Source: Olivibacter sp. XZL3
GTDB taxonomy: Bacteria > Bacteroidota > Bacteroidia > Sphingobacteriales > Sphingobacteriaceae
NCBI RefSeq assembly: GCF_004368405.1
Contig: NZ_SBJH01000059.1
Location: 1 to 64,000 of the forward strand
Direction: 5' to 3'
Length of the DNA: 64,000 nucleotides
A program made the position numbers and the translations under genes. Within the stretch, counting starts at the first letter, position 1. The number at the start of each line of letters is the position of its first letter. Positions 44,568 to 52,730 of this stretch are shown here, piece after piece. Under the pieces are notes generated by a model. It ran no database searches, was not told where the DNA came from, and was given only the letters and a program-made list of their open reading frames with translations.

Positions 44568-45845
44568 ATGGTACAGAAGCTCACGGAAACTTCGAAGATT
44601 GCGATAATAGGCCTCGGCTATGTCGGCCTTCCCTTGGCTTTGGCTTTTGCGAGAAAATTTAACGTGCTCGGTTTTGATATCGATACATCAAGGATAGAAG
44701 AATTAAAGCAAGGTTGCGACCGCACCGGAGAAACCAATATATTGGATTTAAAAGCCAAAAAGATGCTGGCCTTCAGTTCCGACGTCGCTAGTATAGCCGA
44801 TTGCAACATCTACATTGTCACCGTTCCGACTCCCATAGATGCTTTCAAAAAGCCGGATTTAGGTCCGTTATTGACGGCCAGTAAGATGTTGGGCAGGGTG
44901 TTGAAAAAGGGCGATGTGGTTGTTTATGAGTCCACCGTTTATCCGGGATGCACAGAAGAGGATTGTGTACCCGTTTTAGAAAAGTATTCGAAACTCAAAT
45001 ACAATGAGGACTTCTTCGTTGGCTATTCCCCCGAGCGCATCAATCCCGGTGACAAGGTTAATACCATCACCAAAATTAAAAAAGTGGTCAGCGGATCAAC
45101 GCCTGAGATCGCTGCTTACATTAACGATTTATACGCTTCCATTATTGAAGCGGGCACCCATTTAGCGCCCTCAATAAAAGTGGCAGAAGCGGCCAAAGCC
45201 ATAGAGAATGCACAGCGAGATGTTAATATTTCGTTTATGAATGAGTTAGCGCTGATTTTCGACAAGTTAAATATCGATACGCAGGATGTAATCGAAGCGG
45301 CGTCTACTAAATGGAATTTCTTACGATTTACTCCGGGTTTGGTTGGAGGGCATTGTATCGGTGTAGATCCTTATTACCTTTCGTACAAAGCAGAACAAGT
45401 AGGCTACAGTCCGCAGGTTATTTTGTCCGGACGTCGGGTGAACGATCAAATGGGGGCTTTCGTTGCCAATAAGGTTGTGAAGATGATGATAGCAAAGGAT
45501 CGACCGATTAAGCATGCGCGGGCCTTAATCCTAGGGCTTACCTTCAAGGAGAACTGCTCGGATATTCGTAATACCCGTATTGTCGATATTTATATCGAAT
45601 TGAAACAGTTCGGCTTACAGGTTGATGTCTATGATCCCTGGGCGTCGAAGGAGATTGCCAAAACGGAATACGGGATCTCGCTACGGGCGAAGCCGGAGGA
45701 TAATGAGTGTTATGATGTAATTATTCTGGCCGTAGCCCATGACGAATTTAATGAGCTGAATTATCGCAGGCTGAAAAGTCAAAACGGTATTCTTTTTGAT
45801 TGTAAAAGCGTGTTAGATAAGTCGTTGGTGGATGCACGTTTATAG
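44568..45845 (+). CDS. nucleotide-sugar 6-dehydrogenase (TviB/WbpO/WecC family)
   Basis: A 425-residue UDP-sugar dehydrogenase that would oxidise C6 of a UDP-HexNAc to the uronate. The NAD-binding loop is IAIIGLGYVGLPLA near 10, VTVPTPIDAFKKPDLG near 86, YESTVYPGCTEEDC near 123, GYSPERINPGD near 151 and the catalytic Cys263 is in GGHCIGVDPYYL. The TGFSPERxNPGD-like segment and VYPGCTE favour the TviB/WbpO branch (UDP-HexNAc) over UDP-glucose dehydrogenase, but substrate is not certain. It starts right after wbpM; the pair is probably a shared precursor-supply unit. Confidence 0.9.
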   Translation: MVQKLTETSKIAIIGLGYVGLPLALAFARKFNVLGFDIDTSRIEELKQGCDRTGETNILDLKAKKMLAFSSDVASIADCNIYIVTVPTPIDAFKKPDLGPLLTASKMLGRVLKKGDVVVYESTVYPGCTEEDCVPVLEKYSKLKYNEDFFVGYSPERINPGDKVNTITKIKKVVSGSTPEIAAYINDLYASIIEAGTHLAPSIKVAEAAKAIENAQRDVNISFMNELALIFDKLNIDTQDVIEAASTKWNFLRFTPGLVGGHCIGVDPYYLSYKAEQVGYSPQVILSGRRVNDQMGAFVANKVVKMMIAKDRPIKHARALILGLTFKENCSDIRNTRIVDIYIELKQFGLQVDVYDPWASKEIAKTEYGISLRAKPEDNECYDVIILAVAHDEFNELNYRRLKSQNGILFDCKSVLDKSLVDARL

Positions 45846-46024
45846 CTGCTCGCTCCAGCGCTTAATGGATCCATAAAGTATGCACAAGAACGCTGTCTTA
45901 TGGTAGTAAGAGAATCAGTTCAATGGTACGATGACCGCGAAAATTATGTATTTTTACATAAAAATGTGTTGCGCCAAATTTAAGGTTCTCTTAAAACTTT
46001 GGTATCCTGATAAATGTGAATGCT

Positions 46025-46774
46025 ATGTTTTCTATATTTAAGTCTGCTCCCGTCCATTTTCCTTTAGGCGAACTGCTCCATACTGATATGCATTCCCATA
46101 TCCTTCCAGGCATTGACGATGGTGCGAAGGATCTTGAAAGCTCCCTGAAGCTTATAGGCGGTTTGAAAAGTATCGGGTATCAACAATTTATCGCGACGCC
46201 ACATATCTATGCCGAAGTCCATCCCAATACGGCCGCAAGTATTAGCGCTGCCTATGAGCGGTTGAAAGAGGAGGTGGAACGGCAGCAGCTGGAAGTGCCA
46301 ATCCGCTATGCTGCGGAGTATATGCTGGACGAGCAGTTTGAGGCTAAGCTGGGGAATGAAGCACTTTTACCACTGCAGGGCGATTTGGTACTGGTCGAAA
46401 CCATGTTTTTTTCAGAGCTTCCCAACTTCTCGAATGTCCTTTTCAAGATACAGACGGCAGGCTATAAGCCGGTAATTGCCCATCCCGAACGCTATCACTT
46501 TATGTTTGGTAACCTCGCAAAGGCGGAAGATTTAAAAAGTAGAGGTGCCCTTTTACAGGTCAATGCCCTCTCGCTTACCGGTTATTACGGTAAATACGAA
46601 AAGCAAACGGCTTTAAGCCTTTTAGAAGCAGGGCTGGTAGATTTAATCGGTACCGATTTACATCATGATCGTCACCTACAAAAATTGCTTAATTATAAAA
46701 TTGATCGCAAAATGCGGCGGATGCTGGAAAATGCGCCGCTGTTGAATTCCAGCCTTTGCCTGCAGAGATCTTAG
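46025..46774 (+). CDS. PHP-type tyrosine-protein phosphatase (CpsB/YwqE family)
   Basis: A 249-residue metal-dependent phosphatase of the polymerase-and-histidinol-phosphatase fold, which dephosphorylates tyrosine kinases that control capsule export. The metal sites are intact: TDMHSHILPGIDDG near 20-33, IATPHIYAEVHP near 60, EYMLDEQFE near 100, PVIAHPERYHFM near 151 and GTDLHHDRH near 211. ATG at 46025 is preferred over GTG at 46016, which adds only three residues. No BY-kinase gene is visible in the window, so the partner is elsewhere. A degenerate paralogue lies at 47481-48164 on the other strand. Confidence 0.9.
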   Translation: MFSIFKSAPVHFPLGELLHTDMHSHILPGIDDGAKDLESSLKLIGGLKSIGYQQFIATPHIYAEVHPNTAASISAAYERLKEEVERQQLEVPIRYAAEYMLDEQFEAKLGNEALLPLQGDLVLVETMFFSELPNFSNVLFKIQTAGYKPVIAHPERYHFMFGNLAKAEDLKSRGALLQVNALSLTGYYGKYEKQTALSLLEAGLVDLIGTDLHHDRHLQKLLNYKIDRKMRRMLENAPLLNSSLCLQRS

Positions 46775-46813
46775 CTGCTCTGTATGCGAGATATATGGAA
46801 GGAGCACAAAAAA

Positions 46814-46845
46814 TTGGCTGAACGGATGATGTGTAAATATTTTTG
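46814..46845 (+). promoter_or_regulatory. promoter for the STN-domain gene
   Basis: TTG (46814-46816), 21 nt, then TATTTTTG (46838-46845), a full match to TAnnTTTG. It is 49 bp before the start at 46894 and separates this gene from the phosphatase gene. Confidence 0.5.
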
Positions 46846-46893
46846 CTTTAGCGTAAAAAAAATGTTACCTTCACGTGTTCAACCACGAAAGCG

Positions 46894-47253
46894 ATGTTTA
46901 AATTCAACAAATTACCATGCTATGCCGTCATCGGCCTGGTTCTTTTATGCAGTGCCGCAACGAGCGCTCAGGCGCCAAATCCATTGGACAAGAAGGTGAC
47001 TTTCAAGGTTTATGCCGCCGAGCGCTTAGAAAGTGTGTTCTTTAGGTTAGAATCCCATATGGGCGCCAGGCTCGAGTTTAACGTCCTCGACTTTGCCTCG
47101 TTAAAGGCCAAGCCGGCGGACTACCAAGCGGCGGCTGTAAAGGACGTACTTGAAGAGCAGCTCGACGGAACTGATTTTAAGTACGAGCTAAGAAATGGAA
47201 AACTCATTCTTTTTAAAAAAGAAAAGGCTCCAAGTAAAAAGGAAACGCGCTGA
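46894..47253 (+). CDS. stand-alone STN-domain periplasmic protein
   Basis: A 119-residue protein with a signal peptide (LVLLCSAATSAQA) followed by one STN (secretin/TonB short N-terminal) domain of about 85 residues. The domain end AVKDVLEEQLDGTDFKYELRNG is characteristic. The STN domain usually sits at the front of SusC-like receptors or FecA-type sensors; here it stands alone with only a short Lys-rich tail (KKEKAPSKKETR). It has its own promoter. It may be a receptor remnant or an adaptor that signals by protein contact. Function unknown. Confidence 0.75.
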   Translation: MFKFNKLPCYAVIGLVLLCSAATSAQAPNPLDKKVTFKVYAAERLESVFFRLESHMGARLEFNVLDFASLKAKPADYQAAAVKDVLEEQLDGTDFKYELRNGKLILFKKEKAPSKKETR

Positions 47254-47404
47254 GATTGGAGTTGATACTGGTTTAGTACTATCTTACTATACTTTAGTAC
47301 TTCTTTAATACTGGAGATTACAGATGTCCCGGGCGCTGGTCGACATGACGACAGCAGCACTTCTTTGCTATGAGGAAGTAAGAAGGTGCCATACCTCCAA
47401 ATAC

Positions 47405-47424
47405 CTCCCTGCCTATGCAGGGAG
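47405..47424. repeat. 8-bp perfect hairpin in the convergent gap
   Basis: CTCCCTGC and GCAGGGAG are perfect inverted repeats around a CTAT loop. There is no T run on either side, so a factor-independent terminator is doubtful. It lies between the STN gene and the minus-strand degenerate phosphatase gene. Confidence 0.4.
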
Positions 47425-47480
47425 AAATCTGACGGTGGGTGGCGGCAGTCTCGAGGACGCCTCATTATTTAGGGTATTGG

Positions 47481-48164
47481 TTAAAGAATCTCTTTGTTTT
47501 TTATCTGGGATGAGCTCAGCAGTTTCTGCAATCTTTTCGAAAGAAAAAGCTCGTTAATCATCATCTGCTCATCTGCATTCCGGGCGCCCGATCCGATAAA
47601 ACTGACGTCTTCGTCTTTTAATAGTTTTTGGGCCAAGCGTTTTGCCTCCGCTCCGTTCGTTCCCAGGAGCGAGTTCATATCTGTCTGCAACAAGCAGCCC
47701 AGGGTGCTGATCCGATGAATGTTCCGGTAATTGTCCAGCAGGCAGCTGTAAGTTTCCGCTTTGGTGAGCACCGGTATAAGATTTTTATTCACCAAGAAAG
47801 CAACAGCATCTTCCAGATCGCTGCTTAAGATGTCGTTATCGGCTTCTATGAAGATGTATTTACCTCTTACCGACTCCAGTTTTGGTCCGTTCAGCTCCGA
47901 GCCGTCCTCCTGCAAGTGATAAAGCCGTACTGTACGAAGCGGCAGCGCCATGTTGAACGTAGAGGCATCTATCGTTTCTTTATTCACTGCGCCTATGATG
48001 TAGTCATAGCCCGAATTGCGCAGTTCTTCCGTCACTTCATTGGTGTTGAAATAGCCGAAACCTGGTTTCAGCAGATCGACATGTATATCGGCAAAGAGTA
48101 TGCTTCCAATCCCGTTGGCCGGATACGTTGCCGAGTGCTTAGGTAATATTGAAAACATGTCCAT
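47481..48164 (-). CDS. degenerate PHP-phosphatase-like protein (probable pseudo-enzyme)
   Basis: A 227-residue protein that lines up along its length with the intact phosphatase at 46025, but with its metal ligands replaced. DMHSH becomes DIHVD, the AHPER motif becomes TKAET (VLTKAETYSC), and TDLHHD becomes SGARNA. The conserved spacing and LGCLLQTDMNSLLG versus RGALLQVNALSLTG make the relationship clear. It should not be a phosphatase. It may bind a kinase or phosphotyrosine substrate without catalysis, or regulate the intact copy. The frame is open and it has a -7-like element upstream, so it is probably expressed. Confidence 0.75.
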   Translation of the reverse strand: MDMFSILPKHSATYPANGIGSILFADIHVDLLKPGFGYFNTNEVTEELRNSGYDYIIGAVNKETIDASTFNMALPLRTVRLYHLQEDGSELNGPKLESVRGKYIFIEADNDILSSDLEDAVAFLVNKNLIPVLTKAETYSCLLDNYRNIHRISTLGCLLQTDMNSLLGTNGAEAKRLAQKLLKDEDVSFIGSGARNADEQMMINELFLSKRLQKLLSSSQIKNKEIL

Positions 48165-48197
48165 ACGATTTTAAAATGTTTAACCTCTGTGTTTACC

Positions 48198-48205
48198 CAA
48201 ATTTA
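48198..48205 (-). promoter_or_regulatory. possible -7 element for the degenerate phosphatase gene
   Basis: CAAATTTA on the plus strand reads TAAATTTG on the minus strand, a full match to TAnnTTTG, about 34 bp before the start at 48164. No clear -33 partner. Confidence 0.4.
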
Positions 48206-48307
48206 CGATAATTCTTGCTGTGATACTTTTTTAATCGTGACTTTGTGTTTAAAACGCTGTTTTCGGTATGTAAATGGTAGTAAATGGTTTGATTTATTAT
48301 AAAAGCC

Positions 48308-49003
48308 TCAAACAATCAGCATACTAGCCTTCAAATCGGGGAAAAAAGTTCTTCCGATAGGGAGATGCGTTCCATCCAGGAGCAGCAGTTCTAACTGATT
48401 GAAGGACTGGATGTGATCGCGATTTACCAGATACGATTTATGTACTCGCATAAAAGGATGTCCCAAAGGAAGCTTTGCTTCAAACTCTTTTAAATTCTTC
48501 CGGAGGGCTACGCGGCGATCACCGATTTTAAGTTCTACGTAATTCCCGTTCGCCTTTATGAAGACGAGATCTTTTAGCGATACACGATGCTTGTTCCTGC
48601 CCATGGGTAAGAATAATCCCGGTTCTTCCTCTTTTTGAAAGTGACTGATGGCCATCTCTATCGCCGCGTACAGGTCTATTTTTGTGCAAGGCTTAATCAA
48701 ATATCCATAAGGGCGTGTTTCTTTTGCCTGTTCAATCATGGCCGGATCGGCGTAAGAGGTGGTGAAAATAAAAGGAATCTCTTTTGCGCGCGCAACCTTC
48801 GCAATGTCGATGCCCGTCCGGCTATTCCGAAGTCCGATGTCTAGCAGCAAAAGATCCGGTCTTTTTTCCCTGATCGCACAAACAGCCTCTTCGTAACTGG
48901 AGGCAATGCCACAAACGGTGTAGCCAATTTCTTCGAGCATAGCTTGCGTATCCATCGCAATGATAAGCTCGTCTTCAACTATAAGAATTCGTAAATTTTG
49001 CAT
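48308..49003 (-). CDS. LytTR-family response regulator
   Basis: A 231-residue two-domain response regulator: a receiver domain (residues about 4-120, phospho-acceptor Asp55 in LLLLDIGLRN, Lys104 in YLIKPCTK) and a C-terminal LytTR DNA-binding domain (about 138-231, with VFIKANGNYVELKIGD, MRVHKSYLVNRDHI and HLPIGRTFFPDLKASM). It starts directly after the histidine kinase stop (49004), so the two are co-translated partners. LytTR regulators in Bacteroidota often control envelope or surface genes; here they lie within the polysaccharide region and may control it. Targets are not evident. Confidence 0.92.
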   Translation of the reverse strand: MQNLRILIVEDELIIAMDTQAMLEEIGYTVCGIASSYEEAVCAIREKRPDLLLLDIGLRNSRTGIDIAKVARAKEIPFIFTTSYADPAMIEQAKETRPYGYLIKPCTKIDLYAAIEMAISHFQKEEEPGLFLPMGRNKHRVSLKDLVFIKANGNYVELKIGDRRVALRKNLKEFEAKLPLGHPFMRVHKSYLVNRDHIQSFNQLELLLLDGTHLPIGRTFFPDLKASMLIV

Positions 49004-49864
49004 CTATGTTCCAATAAATTTAATGTTAAAAATGGAGGCATCGTTAAATTCGTAATCGATTGTTCCTTGTAGTTGTTTAGTCAGGTTGGTTAGCAACCGT
49101 AGGCCCATCGTGCCCGGGCTTTGCCAGTTTACGTCGGAGCTTATCCCCTTGCCGTTATCCCTATAAAGCAAGTGGTAGCGCCCTCCCTCTTCGGACGATA
49201 ACTGGATGTGTAGTTTTAATTGCTCTTCTGTGGGTTTGGCATATTTGATCGAGTTGGTTATCAATTCTGTGATGAGAAGCCCATAAGGGATCACCGTCTC
49301 CGCTGTCATAAGCGCCGTACAGACGTCGATTTCATTGCGCACTTCGCGTCCATGTTCGGCGTAACTTTTAAGGATGTAATCTACCAGATCATTGGTATAG
49401 TGTGCTAAATCAATAAGGCCTTCGCGATGGTCAGTGTATAGTTTTTGATGCACCAGCGACATTGACTGTAAGCGCATTACAGCGTCTTGAAGCGCTAATT
49501 TCACATCCGGATGATCGCTCGAGCGACGGTACATGTTCAGTAAAGAGGACACAAATTGCAGGTTGTTTTTAACGCGGTGATACGATTCGTCCGGTAAAAG
49601 GGAACTCGAATGACGTTCCTGAATGAGCGCTGTATATTTTTCTTCCAGCTGTTTGTGAACTTCTGTTAATTTTTTAATGCGTAATTTGTTATTCCGATGG
49701 CCTATAAACAGGGCGACTAGCAGCACAAGAAATGCACAAACAATCCAAGGGGCATCCCAATTGAGCCATACCGCGCTTCCAGAAAGACTAAAGGCAAATG
49801 TGGAACTGGAAAATCCGTTTATCATGTTTGAAATCAACAAAATCTTTGTTAAATAAAAAGCCAT
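49004..49864 (-). CDS. HisKA_2-type sensor histidine kinase
   Basis: A 286-residue membrane kinase with one transmembrane helix (about residues 39-54) and a coiled-coil linker. The phosphoacceptor region is DESYHRVKNNLQFVSSLLNM with His96, of the HisKA_2 type often paired with LytTR or similar regulators. The ATP-binding part shows LLITELITNSIKYAKP (N box) near 195 and DNGKGISSDV and GTMGLRLL (G boxes) near 235-255. No extracellular sensor domain is present, so the signal is probably membrane- or linker-based. The start is uncertain; ATG at 49864 gives a short leader before the helix, and a later Met at residue 14 is an alternative. Confidence 0.88.
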   Translation of the reverse strand: MAFYLTKILLISNMINGFSSSTFAFSLSGSAVWLNWDAPWIVCAFLVLLVALFIGHRNNKLRIKKLTEVHKQLEEKYTALIQERHSSSLLPDESYHRVKNNLQFVSSLLNMYRRSSDHPDVKLALQDAVMRLQSMSLVHQKLYTDHREGLIDLAHYTNDLVDYILKSYAEHGREVRNEIDVCTALMTAETVIPYGLLITELITNSIKYAKPTEEQLKLHIQLSSEEGGRYHLLYRDNGKGISSDVNWQSPGTMGLRLLTNLTKQLQGTIDYEFNDASIFNIKFIGT

Positions 49865-50286
49865 TTACTTGTTAAGCTGTTTAAAAAGCATTTAATTTTC
49901 ATCGTTGCAGGCAGCATGAAATAGAGTCAAAAATCATCGTTCAGCATGGTGGAGCTTTTAAGACAGCGTCCTGTTTTTCAAAGTCCACTGCGAAAACAAT
50001 AGGTATAGCGAAAAATCATGCCATTTTTTCACGGATTGTGGAAAAAAATAGAAAAATTGAGTATTTAAGCTTTAAACATTGTTAAACCGATAATTTATTG
50101 AGGAGTAATTTAGTGTAAATCGTGCGAAAACGAGCATTTTTTAAGGATTGGGCGGGTAATAGCACAATTTTCTAACAGATTCAAGAGGAAGTTGTTGTTT
50201 TTTTGAAAATCATCGAATGGTACGGTATTTGTAGGGCGCTTTCACGTAAATATACAGAACTGTTCATTTTTTCTCGCGATGATCAT
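49865..50286. other. non-coding stretch between divergent genes
   Basis: About 420 bp between the histidine kinase and the WcaJ-like gene, AT-rich. It should hold promoters for both directions; the best plus-strand match is TAATTTAG at 50106-50113 (one mismatch) without a well-spaced -33. A weak hairpin, TTTTTTCAC/GTGGAAAAAA, lies at about 50024-50047. An in-frame TTG at 50203 could extend the downstream gene by 28 residues, but those residues are not family-like. Confidence 0.4.
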
Positions 50287-51702
50287 ATGGATTTAAGTAG
50301 CCGTTACCTATTCCACTTTACCCATGTGGTAAGTGATTTTTTCTTTATTATCCTTTCCTTCCTTCTGGCCGTACGATTTAGTAACTACGCGTATTTTTAT
50401 GAGCTCGGTTTATATGACGCCGGCTTTTTGTTGTTTTTGCTTTGCGGTTGGTACGTTACTGCCCGGTCGAATCGCCTATACGAAGATAAGATACAGGAAA
50501 ACCAGATGCGCGAGCTGTTTAAGACTGCCAATACCATTTTATGGCAAATCATGCTGGTCGTTTTATTCATCTTTGCCGTTAAAGAGGACGATTATTCCCG
50601 GCGCTTTGTTGTCGTTTACGGTTGCCTCATTGCTTTTTTCATCCCACTCAGCAAGATCGCATTAAAGCGCGTATACCTCATGGTGTTTCGTCACGGCTAT
50701 TTGCGTAGAAGAGCATTGGTAATCGGCGGAGGGGAGCACGGACAACAATTCTGTAAATACATCAAAGAAAACAAGTATTATGGGTACGAGGTGGTCCGGC
50801 ATATAAAGGGGGCGCTCAGTTTTGCCGAGTCCGACAGTGCTATGGGCAGGCGTGTATTAATGGTGGGCGATCAGCCCTTGGGCGATATTCATGATATTGA
50901 CGAAGTGTTCATTGCGGATGGCCCCGATACGCCTTATAGCACCAAGGAGATTGCTTCTGTTTTAAGCGAATACGCGGTTCGCTTACGTGTTATTCCCGAT
51001 GTTTTTCAAATGAATAGTCCCGGTTCCTATGCCTTCAGCATGATCGGTGGTTTTCCGCTGTTGAGCGTGCGTAATGAACCTTTGGAAGATATCTATAACC
51101 GGGCTGCCAAACGGGCCTTTGACATTTTTTTCAGTCTGTTCGTATTGGTTTTTGTTTGTTCTTGGTTGTTTCCCATCATTGCGCTGCTTATTAAGTTGGG
51201 CTCCAAAGGACCGGTATTTTATAAGCAGGAACGTTGGGGTAAACGGAACCGACCATTTTTGTGTTACAAGTTTCGGTCGATGTATGTGAAAGCGCCCGAT
51301 ACGAATCAGGAGGGCAAATTTCAGCAGGCGAAAAAGAACGACCCCCGTATTACGCCTATCGGACGTATTTTGCGAAAAACAAGCTTAGACGAATTTCCAC
51401 AGTTTTTGAATGTACTTTCGGGAGAGATGTCGGTTGTAGGCCCCAGGCCGCATGCGTCCTTAATGAATGTAGAGGCCGCCTATGTCGTGAAAAATTACCT
51501 CGTTCGGCATCAGGCCAAACCCGGCATAACAGGTTGGGCTCAGGTGAACGGACTACGGGGCGAATCGAGCAATCCGAACCTTTTAAAAGCCCGTATCGAG
51601 CATGATATCTGGTATATTGAGCACTGGAGCTTCCTTCTTGATCTTAAAATTATCTTTCTCACCTTTTGGCGAATGATCATTGGCGACAAGCAGGCTTATT
51701 AG
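50287..51702 (+). CDS. wcaJ: WcaJ/WbaP-type undecaprenyl-phosphate hexose-1-phosphate transferase
   Basis: A 471-residue polyprenyl-phosphate glycosylphosphotransferase that would start a repeat unit by moving a hexose-1-phosphate (usually glucose) to undecaprenyl phosphate. There are four N-terminal helices, a Rossmann-like middle (RRALVIGGGEHGQQFCKYI), and the catalytic sugar-transferase domain from about residue 270 with KRAFDIFFSLFVLVF, YKQERWGKRNRPFLCYKFRS, RKTSLDEFPQFLNVLSGEMS and VGPRPHA, then GITGWAQVNG. ATG at 50287 is preferred to TTG at 50203. It is the third initiating transferase and is followed by the repeat-rich spacer. Confidence 0.93.
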   Translation: MDLSSRYLFHFTHVVSDFFFIILSFLLAVRFSNYAYFYELGLYDAGFLLFLLCGWYVTARSNRLYEDKIQENQMRELFKTANTILWQIMLVVLFIFAVKEDDYSRRFVVVYGCLIAFFIPLSKIALKRVYLMVFRHGYLRRRALVIGGGEHGQQFCKYIKENKYYGYEVVRHIKGALSFAESDSAMGRRVLMVGDQPLGDIHDIDEVFIADGPDTPYSTKEIASVLSEYAVRLRVIPDVFQMNSPGSYAFSMIGGFPLLSVRNEPLEDIYNRAAKRAFDIFFSLFVLVFVCSWLFPIIALLIKLGSKGPVFYKQERWGKRNRPFLCYKFRSMYVKAPDTNQEGKFQQAKKNDPRITPIGRILRKTSLDEFPQFLNVLSGEMSVVGPRPHASLMNVEAAYVVKNYLVRHQAKPGITGWAQVNGLRGESSNPNLLKARIEHDIWYIEHWSFLLDLKIIFLTFWRMIIGDKQAY

Positions 51703-51704
51703 TT

Positions 51705-52264
51705 GTTAGACGTTCCCTGTGATCTGTCGACCTCCGTATATGTCCTGTACCCCTACGTTCTCTCGATCTGTACTATAGCCCTTCTCGTCCTCTCGACCGA
51801 AACGTAGTGAAGTGGAGAGACCCATATATGATTAACACAACAGATGCCTTCCCGAGCACTCGAGGTCAGTACGACGTTGGTTGCTAGGTTATTAGACGTT
51901 CCTGTGATCTGTCGACCTCCGTATATGTCCTATACCCCTACGTCCTCTCGACCTATACTATACCCCTCCTCGTCCTCTCGACCGGAACATAGTGAAGTGG
52001 AGAGATCCATATATGATTAACACAATAGATGCCTTCCCGAGCACTCGAGGTCAGTACGACGTTGGTTGCTAGGTTATTAGACGTTTCTGTGTTCTATCAA
52101 CTTCCCTATATGACCTGTACCCCTACGTTCTCTCGACCTGTACTATATCCCTTCTCGACCTATACTATACCACTCCTCGTCCTCTCGACCGAAACGTAGT
52201 GAAGTGGAGAGATCCGTACCCCTACGTTCTCTCTACCGACCCCGAAACTTCGGGGACTGGAGAG
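51705..52264. repeat. three tandem ~186-bp REP-like repeats
   Basis: Three copies follow each other directly, beginning with TTAGACGTT at 51706, 51892 and 52077 (periods 186 and 185 bp). Copies 1 and 2 are nearly identical over the whole unit; copy 3 is diverged and carries an internal duplication of the CTCGACCTGTACTATA motif. Each unit carries a palindromic module (CTCTCGACC...GTGGAGAGA) that resembles the intergenic palindromes common in Bacteroidota. The array starts 3 bp after the WcaJ-like stop, so it may also act as a 3'-end structure. Confidence 0.85.
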
Positions 52265-52265
52265 A
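52232..52265 (+). terminator. hairpin at the end of the repeat array
   Basis: CCCCGAA-AC-TTCGGGG (about 52240-52255) is flanked by further complementary TCTCT and GGAGAGA arms, forming a long stem. It has no T run, so it could be a stabilising or REP-like structure rather than a true terminator. Confidence 0.35.
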
Positions 52266-52730
52266 TCAGTTGAAACATCATCATACTCACAATTAAACCA
52301 TTGATACACATTTATTCCTTTCTATCTCGTTGACTGCCATCCTTTTACTCATATTTGCGTTAAAAGCCTGAAGAAATTAAGAACCAGTGCTTACCAATTA
52401 AACTAATATCATCTGTACGTTAAAAAATGTTAAAATGAGGAGATCAAGAACATTATTATAGTTGCCGTAAGAAACAAAAGACGAATTAAAACGTACATTT
52501 GAAGCGAAATACAGTAAGCACCTAATTGTTTTGTAAATGAAAGCGAAGTTAAACACGCCCGCCTTATTAAGGCAGGGGCCTAGGTCATCCTGCAACTCAA
52601 AGAACCGCCAGCGAATACAACATAGGAACAGGGGAAATTCCGAACACTTTTTCGTGTTGAGGCATTTGACTCAGTTTGACGACTTTGAGATTGACGGAGA
52701 ATACATGACGTTAATCACGAAAGAGTTGTA

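Noticed and set aside
50203-50286. Longer N terminus of the WcaJ-like protein from a TTG start
   Set aside because: The 28 additional residues do not resemble the family, and the ATG at 50287 gives the expected first helix position.
51705-52264. CRISPR-like array
   Set aside because: Units are about 186 bp with no short direct repeats separated by unique spacers, and no cas genes are nearby.
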